From NCBI GenBank assembly GCA_003537755.1, contig DPQS01000039.1, positions 1 to 28,890 of the forward strand: a stretch of DNA of 28,890 bases, written 5' to 3'. The position numbers and the translations under genes were made by a program. Position 1 is the first letter of the stretch, and each line of letters opens with the position of its first letter. The DNA is from Clostridiales bacterium. GTDB taxonomy: Bacteria; Bacillota; Clostridia; Christensenellales; CAG-314. The notes beneath the pieces are model-generated. The model worked only from the letters and a program-made list of their open reading frames with translations. It ran no database searches and was not told the origin of the DNA. Positions 5,515-11,982 of this stretch are shown here, one piece after another.

Positions 5515-7842
5515 TTATTTTTTGGGTTTATTACATTTTTCGTCAAAAATATGCCAAAACTCATTGAAGTACACCTTTGGAGTTTCGCCCAACAAAGACG
5601 TCCAGCCAGTTACGTTACTTTCCCTCAACATCTTAGCAACGTATAAATAATTTTTATTATGAAGATCATCTGATAAGTTATCAATAATCTTATTTCTATA
5701 CTTGTAATATGGTTTTTTAGTACTAGCAAATGCTCCGATTACAACAAATAGTGTTCCAATAAAAACTATTGTTTGCTCGCTTATTTTGTTCAAGATGCAA
5801 AGTTTATACATTTGAAATGCATAATCCAACAACAGATTTGCATCTTCTTGATAACCATTTTCAATCAAAGATTTTATTCTCCACCCAAAAGCATTCGAAA
5901 CTTGTTGTATTACTAGTTCTTGTCCCTTTTCTATTGAATTAACTGCAATATCAAACAAGTTTTTATAAATTTCAACTCGAACTTCTTTTTCGAGGATCAA
6001 AGAAAGACCAGTTTTATTATCAAGGAATGCATTTATTGTTTCAATGATCTCGCAAATAAAATCCACATTTTGCCTATAATGAGATTCACAAGTGATACTT
6101 AAGTCGTCAATGACTTTTTTCATCAAACTTTTAGAGATTATTTTTTTTGAATCCATTTCCACAATAACCTCTTTATAGCTTTCCAATACAATATATTGCA
6201 TTTTATAGTCACTATTTATGGCAACAATATTGATAGCCCTTTGATAAGTTGAAATCCACATTTCCTGTACAATCTTATCTTTCTGCTGTGTATTTAATAT
6301 ACATTCTTTAAGCACTGATAATAATTGATTTACCCAACCAATTCTATTTCTTGATAGTGCTTTATAAACCAAATAATCTAGTTTACCACTTAGTTGTTTT
6401 ACCTCATCTTCATTATTCATACAAGACATAGCCTTTTGTACAAAATCCGGAAACAGCTGGGTCGCCACTACACTTCGACTATCGATTACTGATTCCACAA
6501 AACAATAACGAATATCAAAAGCCATATCACTTTCCCCAATTTCTGCATATTGTTTTGATATCCAACCAATAAAGGCCATAAACTCATCATTAAACGTCAC
6601 TCCTTTATCAATGAGATTTTTGACAAGTTTATAAATACCTTGCTTGATATTTTTATTGTTCTCAATCACTTTCTTTGAAAAGATTGACGCTATTGCTCCA
6701 TATGCACTCTTTTCATTGTCAAATCCAATCCTATTCAAAATACTATCTTGCAGTTCACTAAATAATAAATCTGCGTAATCCATGTATTTATCAGAAGCAT
6801 CAGTTATCACTTTAGACAAATAACGCCAATATTGTCCATCAACTCTTTCTTTTAGTTCATTTATTCCTATAAAGTATACCGTTTCTGCTTTCTTTATGAA
6901 TTTTCTAAAAAATTCTTTTTTATCCAATTCCATAGCTTTAGATTCCAAATAGGCGAAAATCGAGAACACATACATTGCTTGATTCTTAAGCAAACACTCA
7001 TTTTGGGCTACTGCCGTAATTATGCTATCCAAGTATGTATCCATGAATGAATCAATTTCACATTTAAGACATTCAAAAATTAAATCTCTTATTTTGCGTA
7101 ATATTTTTCTATTCAATTCACTCGCCAATACAGAATCTTCATCTTTGAAAAGTTTTGCCTGAAACATACGGCATGCTTTCCACGCATCTTTGACCCCGTC
7201 TACACCATCCATCAAGTCTTTATTTCTATTTTCAATAAAAGTTTTCCAAAAAACGAAGTATGCATCAATTACTTGAACGCAAGTCATTTTTTCATTTCTT
7301 AAATAGGCATCGTCATAAATTGAAACTAGTTCTTCAAATTCATTAGATATCTTTTGAAAGTCTTTACTGATTTTTATAGAATCAAATACACTTTCTACCT
7401 TATCTTTAATTACATTATTTAACTCTCCCGTAGCAAAGCCAAAATATATGTTCAGTCCACAAAGTAAGGATAACAATACACAGTCTATCACATATGCTAT
7501 AGAAAAGAAGAATAAACCTTCTCTTACAAATAAAATTATTATACCCACTATCAACAAAGCAACATATAAGAATATCAGCGATTTGCTTCCCCTAAAAACA
7601 ATTCGTCCTATTGATTTATTGCAAAACCTGTTTTCATACAATTGCTTTATTATAAAAAGATACGAAAACCACAAAGTAAAAGCCAACGTCAAAAACGAAA
7701 TGGCCATAACCACAACACTTTCGTTTTCATAATGTTCTTTTCCTATTATAGTATCCAATACACAACCCAATGCAAGTAAACATATAATTATAATAATAAA
7801 AACTATTTCTGTTGCTTTTTTAATGTTTTTCTTTTCTCTCAT
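5515..7842 (-). CDS. Large membrane protein of unknown family in a defence island
   Basis: A 775-residue protein. Four N-terminal membrane segments are visible, at about 11-33, 43-65, 88-106 and 109-136. The remaining 640 residues are predicted as one long, charged, all-helical cytoplasmic region with no Walker, nuclease or TIR motifs. The layout (short membrane anchor plus large helical solenoid) resembles membrane-anchored sensor/effector proteins of phage defence, but there is no motif to prove it. AGGAGA lies just before the ATG, and a good promoter lies 100 bases upstream. It is monocistronic, AT-rich like its defence neighbours, and lies between rloAB and the ArdA element. It could also be a host stress protein. 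I do not recognise the family. Confidence 0.75.
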   Translation of the reverse strand: MREKKNIKKATEIVFIIIIICLLALGCVLDTIIGKEHYENESVVVMAISFLTLAFTLWFSYLFIIKQLYENRFCNKSIGRIVFRGSKSLIFLYVALLIVGIIILFVREGLFFFSIAYVIDCVLLSLLCGLNIYFGFATGELNNVIKDKVESVFDSIKISKDFQKISNEFEELVSIYDDAYLRNEKMTCVQVIDAYFVFWKTFIENRNKDLMDGVDGVKDAWKACRMFQAKLFKDEDSVLASELNRKILRKIRDLIFECLKCEIDSFMDTYLDSIITAVAQNECLLKNQAMYVFSIFAYLESKAMELDKKEFFRKFIKKAETVYFIGINELKERVDGQYWRYLSKVITDASDKYMDYADLLFSELQDSILNRIGFDNEKSAYGAIASIFSKKVIENNKNIKQGIYKLVKNLIDKGVTFNDEFMAFIGWISKQYAEIGESDMAFDIRYCFVESVIDSRSVVATQLFPDFVQKAMSCMNNEDEVKQLSGKLDYLVYKALSRNRIGWVNQLLSVLKECILNTQQKDKIVQEMWISTYQRAINIVAINSDYKMQYIVLESYKEVIVEMDSKKIISKSLMKKVIDDLSITCESHYRQNVDFICEIIETINAFLDNKTGLSLILEKEVRVEIYKNLFDIAVNSIEKGQELVIQQVSNAFGWRIKSLIENGYQEDANLLLDYAFQMYKLCILNKISEQTIVFIGTLFVVIGAFASTKKPYYKYRNKIIDNLSDDLHNKNYLYVAKMLRESNVTGWTSLLGETPKVYFNEFWHIFDEKCNKPKK

Positions 7843-7941
7843 TGTTTATCTCCTATGTATCTAAGTAGTTAGCATATAATGCATTTTACTATATAACAAA
7901 AAACTCACATCTTAAACATAAACTTCTTTGCACTTAATTTT

Positions 7942-7970
7942 ATTATATCATACGTTTTAGTGTTTTGCAA
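7942..7970 (-). promoter_or_regulatory. Promoter of the 775-residue membrane protein gene
   Basis: On the minus strand: TTGCAA (7970-7965), 17 bases, TATAAT (7947-7942). The predicted leader of about 95 bases runs to the ATG at 7842. Confidence 0.75.
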
Positions 7971-8036
7971 TACCCTCTTTTAGATTTGATATCGTATCAA
8001 TAGCTTTTCTATCGTTTAATTATGTTTGGTGTGTTC

Positions 8037-8150
8037 TCTCCGTTTTTCATTTTCGCCTTTCGTCTTGGGGTTTGTACCACGGAAGGCAACCTGACGTCAA
8101 CGCGAAAAAATTCTTTTTCGCAATACATATCTCTAATGGTTTGGACAACA
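8037..8150 (+). repeat. Left arm of a long imperfect inverted repeat (dispersed repeat copy 2)
   Basis: Blocks in order are TCTCCGTTTTTC, TTTTCGCCTTTCG, TACCACGGAAGGCAACC, TGACGTCAACG and CGAAAAAATTCTTTTTCGC. The same order appears inverted at 8226-8360, and the later blocks appear in the same orientation at 1437-1520. From about 8131 to 8150 it matches only the 1437-1520 copy (ACATATCTCTAATGG). No coding capacity is seen. Confidence 0.75.
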
Positions 8151-8195
8151 TTTTGCTCGTATCGTTAGAGTGTAAGCAACTAAAAATCTTGTCTT

Positions 8196-8227
8196 AGCTC
8201 GACTTAAATTTTTAAGTCGGGCTTTTT
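8196..8227 (+). terminator. Terminator hairpin inside the inverted repeat
   Basis: AGCTCGACTTA pairs with TAAGTCGGGCT (two G-T pairs) around an AATTTTT loop and ends in five Ts (8223-8227). It sits between the two repeat arms and upstream of the ArdA operon promoter. It would stop read-through into the operon, or end a short transcript started in the left arm. Confidence 0.75.
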
Positions 8228-8360
8228 ATGTTTGCCGGAGCGAAAAACAATTTTTTCGTTCTCGTTGACGTCAGCCGAAAAGCAAAATAAATTTGCTTAC
8301 TCGTGCTTGACTTCCGTGGTACTGCACCGTCGCCGAAAGGCGAAAAAGAAAAACGGAGGT
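8226..8360 (-). repeat. Right arm of the long inverted repeat (dispersed repeat copy 3)
   Basis: This is the reverse complement of the 8037-8131 block order, with about 30 extra bases between the ACCACGG and TGACGTCA blocks. The extra piece carries the -10 element of the operon promoter. A TCGCC-GAAA-GGCGA tetraloop hairpin (about 8331-8344) lies just before the ribosome binding site of the first operon gene. Confidence 0.75.
8265..8293 (+). promoter_or_regulatory. Promoter of the ArdA operon, within the inverted repeat
   Basis: TTGACG (8265-8270, overlapping the TGACGTCA palindrome), 17 bases, TAAATT (8288-8293). The leader of about 68 bases contains the GAAA tetraloop hairpin and CGGAGG before the ATG at 8369. 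Confidence 0.6.
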
Positions 8361-8368
8361 ATGTAAAA

Positions 8369-8710
8369 ATGAAAAAAGAATTTACTAAAGTTGAAAAGTA
8401 TGGTTTCAAAAAGGGAATCGAAATATTCAACGAAAATGAAACGCACGGTTACTTCGCTGTAGCCGATGACGAAAAAGCCATTGCAAGAATGCAACGTTAC
8501 GTCGACAGTGGCATGAAGGGTGATGAGAAACTTACGTACACGCAAGTACTGTTTTTCAAAGGCGTAATTGCTGGTATTCGGTTTGGTCTTAAACGCAAAG
8601 CCGTTTATCCCGAAAGAGAAAGAACTTCTTCTTTCCAACAACGTTACGAAGAACACTGCTACGGTAAAGAAAACCACTACGACGGTTTTGCTTGGTACGA
8701 GGTATTTTAA
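8369..8710 (+). CDS. Small hypothetical protein, first gene of the ArdA operon
   Basis: A 113-residue charged protein beginning MKKEFTKVEKYGFKKG. A helical centre is followed by an aromatic, acidic tail ending GFAWYEVF. No family is recognised. The open frame extends upstream to 8303, but CGGAGG sits 9 bases before the ATG at 8369 and the upstream part lies in the repeat arm, so the shorter form is chosen. It heads a tight five-gene run ending in ardA. By position it is a candidate early-expressed or anti-defence protein of a transferred element; that is inference only. Confidence 0.7.
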   Translation: MKKEFTKVEKYGFKKGIEIFNENETHGYFAVADDEKAIARMQRYVDSGMKGDEKLTYTQVLFFKGVIAGIRFGLKRKAVYPERERTSSFQQRYEEHCYGKENHYDGFAWYEVF

Positions 8711-8711
8711 C

Positions 8712-8936
8712 ATGAAAACATCTTTAAATACTCAATCCCAATACGATTACTGTGATGGCGAGTGCATAATGAATTTCTATTGCATTGATGTAAATGACAA
8801 ACAAATAACCGTGGCTGTACAGCGTCTTGGTCACGTTTTTCTTGATACGTATCAACTTTTTGACGACAACAACGGCAAATATTTCGAGTACGGCGTTATG
8901 TGCGACCGCATCTATTTAGACAAATTTTATAATTAA
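8712..8936 (+). CDS. Small hypothetical protein, second gene of the ArdA operon
   Basis: A 74-residue acidic protein rich in Asp and Tyr, with YDYCDGECIMNFYCIDV near the N-terminus and a predicted all-beta pattern. No family is recognised. The ATG follows the previous stop by one base, so translation is probably coupled; GAGGT lies 11 bases upstream. Its negative charge and small size resemble DNA-mimic proteins such as ArdA, but no motif proves this. Confidence 0.6.
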   Translation: MKTSLNTQSQYDYCDGECIMNFYCIDVNDKQITVAVQRLGHVFLDTYQLFDDNNGKYFEYGVMCDRIYLDKFYN

Positions 8937-8947
8937 AGGAGAAGCAA

Positions 8948-9268
8948 ATGAAAACAGTATTCAGAGAAGCGATTAAACGAATCGACTTGGTAATGGACGA
9001 AGACGAAACCACTTTTGCCCAATACTTTCTAACAATTTTCCAAAAGACAGACACATACAGCGACTTTGTTGCCGTAAGACTTTCTTACAAAACAGTACAT
9101 GTTTACGTGACAATTAAGGCATTCAACGACGCAATTAAATGGTTGCAAACATACGGCGTTATTACAGGTGTGCACGACTCGATGGCTTACGTACTGCCAC
9201 ACTTTGAAATAGATTTCGATCCGTTTGAATACACCGATGCAATTGTTACCGACAAAGAAATTTACTAA
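8948..9268 (+). CDS. Small hypothetical protein, third gene of the ArdA operon
   Basis: A 106-residue protein starting MKTVFREAIKRIDLVMDEDE, with an alternating strand/helix pattern and an acidic C-terminus (EIDFDPFEYTDAIVTDKEIY). No family is recognised. AAAGGAGAAG lies directly before the ATG. It is 11 bases downstream of the second gene and 11 bases upstream of the fourth. Acidic residues dominate again, in line with the other products of this operon. Confidence 0.65.
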   Translation: MKTVFREAIKRIDLVMDEDETTFAQYFLTIFQKTDTYSDFVAVRLSYKTVHVYVTIKAFNDAIKWLQTYGVITGVHDSMAYVLPHFEIDFDPFEYTDAIVTDKEIY

Positions 9269-9279
9269 GGAGAGCAACA

Positions 9280-9396
9280 ATGGAACAAACAGAAAAAGTA
9301 GAACCAATTATTGACCTTGAAGCACTGCTTGAAGAAGTACAAGATATGATTGAGGAACGCAGAGCAATCGAAGGAGATTACGATGGATGGTATTAA
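9280..9396 (+). CDS. 38-residue acidic peptide overlapping the ardA start
   Basis: AAGGAGAGCAACA precedes an ATG at 9280 and a 38-codon frame starting MEQTEKVEPIIDLEAL, with ten or so Glu residues and an amphipathic helix, ending DGWY. Its last 14 bases overlap the start of ardA, whose ribosome binding site lies inside it, so it couples ardA translation to the operon. It could be a functional micro-protein or simply a translated leader. Confidence 0.6.
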   Translation: MEQTEKVEPIIDLEALLEEVQDMIEERRAIEGDYDGWY

Positions 9397-9928
9397 GATA
9401 GTTATAGGCTCTTGGGGCAGCTACAATGAATGTAACGAACGTGCGCTTGGCTCTAAATGGCTGGATTTGTCCGAGTACACCACTTGGGACGAAATTGCCG
9501 ATGAACTTAAAAACGAAGGCTTTGTGCTTGACGGCATTGACGAAGAATTGTTTATACAAGACGTCGAAGGCATTTACGACGGCTCTGTCAACTGGGATTA
9601 CGTCAATCCCGAAAACCTGTTTAACACGTTGAAAGAATCCGGTGTGTTGGACAACGAATACAAATACAACGTGTTTTGCGCATTTCTCGAAGTGCGGGAT
9701 TTCGACGAGTTTGAACGCCGAGTAAATAATCACGGCGAACACTGGGACGACGACATCAACTTATGGCAAAACTACGATTGGTACGACTACGGCAGAGAAA
9801 TAATGGACTGCTGCGGAGAAAAGTTGCCCGAGCACTTGGAAGATTTCTTCGACTTCGAGCGATACGGCAGATACTGCGGCGCAGATTACGTATACGAATA
9901 CAGCAACGGGCTGATAGAAATTCAATAG
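9383..9928 (+). CDS. ardA: ArdA-type antirestriction protein
   Basis: A 181-residue, very acidic protein. The N-terminal block IVIGSWGSYNECNERALG, followed by KWLDLSEYTTWDEIADEL and a downstream FIQDVEG, matches the ArdA pattern (xxLxxYNxGxxxGxWxDL ... DxEG). The family forms elongated dimers that mimic bent B-DNA and block type I restriction enzymes; the acidic surface is evident here, with W/Y/D-rich segments through the C-terminal half. The ATG at 9383 has AAGGAG 6 bases upstream, while an earlier in-frame start (9350) lies within the preceding micro-gene and is rejected. It is the last intact gene of the operon and is followed by a terminator. ArdA genes typically lie in the leading region of conjugative elements. 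Confidence 0.8.
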   Translation: MDGIKIVIGSWGSYNECNERALGSKWLDLSEYTTWDEIADELKNEGFVLDGIDEELFIQDVEGIYDGSVNWDYVNPENLFNTLKESGVLDNEYKYNVFCAFLEVRDFDEFERRVNNHGEHWDDDINLWQNYDWYDYGREIMDCCGEKLPEHLEDFFDFERYGRYCGADYVYEYSNGLIEIQ

Positions 9929-9929
9929 C

Positions 9930-9962
9930 AAAGCGAGTTACGGTTATGCAACTCGCTTTTTT
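9930..9962 (+). terminator. Terminator after ardA
   Basis: AAAGCGAGTT (9930-9939) pairs exactly with AACTCGCTTT (9950-9959) and runs into six Ts (9957-9962). It lies 2 bases past the ardA stop. Confidence 0.85.
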
Positions 9963-9989
9963 AATTAAAAACATATAAGGAGAACTAAA

Positions 9990-10025
9990 ATGAAAACTGA
10001 AATACAGCAATTTCTCCACACGTAA
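9990..10025 (+). pseudogene. Truncated start of the next mobile-element gene
   Basis: ATAAGGAGAACTAAA gives a textbook ribosome binding site before the ATG at 9990. The frame reads only MKTEIQQFLHT and stops, because from about 10003 the DNA belongs to a different gene on the other strand (an AraC fragment). This marks the right edge of the ArdA element remnant to within about 10 bases. Confidence 0.6.
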
Positions 10026-10191
10026 GCGTTTTTTCGTGACCGTTTACAATCACTTTGACGTTTCCTTTTTTGACAAAAATCATCTCCCGACTGCCGTGGT
10101 AGTGCGCAGGGATAAAGTTGTCTGTTGCCGAATGAAAATTGAAATACTGATTGTTATCTGCATTGTTCTCATAAAAGCCGTGTTTGTTCAT
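10003..10191 (-). pseudogene. N-terminal fragment of an AraC-family regulator (cupin part)
   Basis: On the minus strand from the ATG at 10191 (AAAGGTG upstream), about 60 residues show an AraC sugar-binding cupin: IPAHYHGSREMIFVKKG followed by KTLTCGEIAVF. After the GEIA block the sequence runs into the ArdA element and stops. The rest of the cupin and the whole DNA-binding domain are missing. It is not a copy of the intact AraC at 27945, whose cupin differs. The upstream 10192-10440 shows no gene and presumably held its promoter. Confidence 0.7.
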
Positions 10192-10440
10192 TTGTCACCT
10201 TTCACTTGTTTGTCGTACATATTATTGTTGCATTTTCAAGGAATCACTAACTTCAATACAGCGGATTTTTTGCAAAACGTCGCTATGTGATTGATTGGGG
10301 TACGCCAGAAAAATTTCCACATAAATATCATATCACACTTAATTGCAAAATGCATACAATATTCAACCATTCTCTCTTTTTAAACATAGTCCGTTCTAGA
10401 CGCTCTTTTCACGGCAAAAAACTACACATCCATATCGTCG

Positions 10441-10521
10441 TACTTTCACAAACTATTCAAGGACACGTTCCACACCACCCCTAAGCACGTCCGCGCAAGA
10501 AATGCCAACCGAAATTACTAA
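10441..10521 (+). pseudogene. C-terminal AraC fragment (copy of the tail of the gene at 27945)
   Basis: The last 26 codons plus stop of an AraC DNA-binding domain (YFHKLFKDTFHTTPKHV to NRNY) are intact in frame. Upstream codons bear no similarity to the family and no start exists. It is almost identical to codons 260 to stop of the complete AraC gene at the right end of the window. Confidence 0.85.
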
Positions 10522-10561
10522 TATATTTTTTGTTCGCCATAGCACACGGTCGTGCCACCAA
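10441..10561 (+). repeat. 121-bp direct repeat, left copy
   Basis: Bases 10441-10561 match 28722-28842 at a constant offset of 18281 with no gaps and two differences (C/T at the AAACTATT position, G/T at CACGGTCG). The repeat covers the AraC tail plus 40 bases downstream and ends at CCACCAA. Similarity stops sharply on both sides. Confidence 0.95.
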
Positions 10562-10565
10562 GCGT

Positions 10566-10602
10566 GATGGTCTGTAAGTTTTGCTTACAGACCATCATTT
10601 TT
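10566..10602 (+). terminator. Terminator resembling that of the tRNA cluster
   Basis: GATGGTCTGTAAG (10566-10578) pairs perfectly with 10584-10596, followed by A and five Ts. From CCACCAA through the stem it matches 177-219 downstream of tRNA-Val, with one base changed in each stem arm and a further change in the AAGYGTG spacer. The two stem changes compensate each other, so the pairing is conserved. Confidence 0.8.
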
Positions 10603-10606
10603 ACAT

Positions 10607-11166
10607 TTTCAGGGACACTTTCACCCCTCTTTGAGCAATTTCATAGCAAATCATCAGACCGAGTAGCGGTTTGGGATCTATCCAATAATCTCGGCGGTAA
10701 TTTGGAATTTCCAAAACACTTTTTGAAGGGTTTGTATGGCAATGTTGCCAATACAGTAAAAGTACTTGAATTACAATCGTCACTTGTTCACGCAAAGGAA
10801 ACGGGAGAAATAAAAGATATCCCATATCATTTTGAAGAATTCCCGCACACGCCGACTAAGAATGGGGATTTGTTTACAGGAGAACTCCATATTATCATCA
10901 ATGATATGGACGCCTCATCCACAGAGTTAGCCATCCGCTGGGCTGCTTCGTACCCACGGGTAACATTCTATGGATGCAATTCGCTCGGCATCGGTCGCTT
11001 TGGTGACTTATGTATCTACTACTTGCCAAATTCTCAAATTGTATTGTGGTGTCCGCAGAAGATATTTGATGCAGGAATTCAAGAGACTGTCGGATTCGAG
11101 CCGGATTTTTGGATTGACAGTCACGATGTTGTTTCCATAGTTTTGAATCATATATCTACTAAATAA
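10607..11166 (+). pseudogene. 5'-truncated S41-family peptidase
   Basis: About 185 residues form the C-terminal half of an S41 (tail-specific/CtpA-like) peptidase. VAVWDLSNNLGGN is the DLRxNxGG block, DASSTELAIRWA carries the catalytic serine region, and GFEPDFWID is the usual GxxPD end. The N-terminal half is absent: upstream is a terminator hairpin. There is no start codon with a ribosome binding site at the point where similarity begins. The reading frame is still open, so truncation looks recent. No partner genes remain beside it. Confidence 0.7.
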
Positions 11167-11290
11167 CACTGCCATCCGTCTAAAAAATCGAGTATTTTGG
11201 TTACTAATAAGTTTTCATAACTTGTCAACTCTTGCGTGGTACCGTGTGTTGATACAGGGAGACGAAAAACTAAAAACAGCCAAAAAAAAT

Positions 11291-11323
11291 ACTTATCGTC
11301 CGACACACTCTCGAAAATCGCCC
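11291..11323 (+). repeat. 33-bp dispersed repeat, copy 2
   Basis: Matches 1245-1277 with four transitions in 33 bases. It lies in the gene-free stretch 11167-11489, which otherwise holds only AT-rich sequence and a terminator-like hairpin. Confidence 0.6.
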
Positions 11324-11453
11324 GAAAAACGAGATTTTGGCATACACACACTTCGGCTTATTCGATTTCGAGTAGGCCGATTTTGTTATTTCAGGGCATT
11401 TTCGTAGCAAAAAAGTAACTCCAAAGTACCAAAATTTCACCCCACTACATCAT

Positions 11454-11489
11454 AACCCGGGCGAGCAGTCCTTGTTTGCTTGGGTTTTT
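11454..11489 (+). terminator. GU-rich terminator-like hairpin
   Basis: AACCCGGGCGAGCAG (11454-11468) can pair over 15 positions with CTTGTTTGCTTGGGTT (11471-11486) when G-T pairs are allowed, followed by five Ts. The G-T pairs exist only in the plus-strand RNA, so it would act on transcripts coming from the S41 fragment side. Confidence 0.55.
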
Positions 11490-11542
11490 GTTTGTAAAAA
11501 AAAGAAAAATCCCGACGAGCCGTCACCGGCCCATCGGGATTT
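11490..11542 (-). terminator. Terminator of the glycan-use operon
   Basis: Read on the minus strand, AAATCCCGA (from 11542) and TCGGGATTT (ending 11507), with an inner GGCCGG/CGGCTC helix, form a hairpin followed by a TTTCTTTTTTTT tract (about 11506-11494). It lies past the decayed ribokinase gene and ends the long operon. Confidence 0.8.
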
Positions 11543-11629
11543 GTTTTGTCCGAATAATTAAACTCTACTTCTATACGGACTAAAGTTTATTTTTTCCACC
11601 CCGAATACAAGCGAGTAAACAATATTCAA

Positions 11630-11980
11630 CCAAATGCAACATCACTCCGTGAGGCATAGATTGTTGTGCACCTTTCCCGGTGCATGCCCGTGTTTCCGCG
11701 ACGCTACCGGGCGTGCAAACTTATTCCAACGCCTTACCCTCAAGAAAGCCTACTGCCATTCCGCCGCAAAAAGTGTCGCAGGCCGCCGTAGTCTCCACCA
11801 CCTTTACTTTGCCGCAAGAGTAACGTTTGCGCTTGGCAAAAGTGCAAATCTCGTATCCGCGCCCGATGTTGCGACAATCGTTTTTACGCCACACTCAAAC
11901 AATGTCTCCGAGCCGCCAATCAATGCAAGTTCCGTTTCGTCAGGCACAAGCAAATCCACATTCAGACTACCTGCTACATA
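11630..11980 (-). pseudogene. Decayed ribokinase-like (PfkB) sugar kinase gene
   Basis: Right after the nucleoside hydrolase stop, minus-strand frames show pieces of a PfkB kinase in order. VAGSLNVDLL is the ribokinase N-terminus, running directly into LVPDETELALIGG, which normally lies near residue 185. Then come GVKTIVATSGAD, a frameshift, VKVVETTAACDTFCGG with the catalytic Asp region (Gly of AAGD replaced by Cys), a stop codon, and finally GKGAQQSMP from the C-terminus. An internal deletion of roughly 150 codons, a frameshift and a stop leave no function. Ribokinase is the natural partner of a nucleoside hydrolase, phosphorylating the released ribose, so this was probably a working pair. 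Confidence 0.75.
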
Positions 11981-11982
11981 AT

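Noticed and set aside
10287..10484. A 65-codon frame across the left boundary of the 121-bp repeat
   Set aside because: It reads the AraC tail in the wrong frame and has no family match or ribosome binding site.
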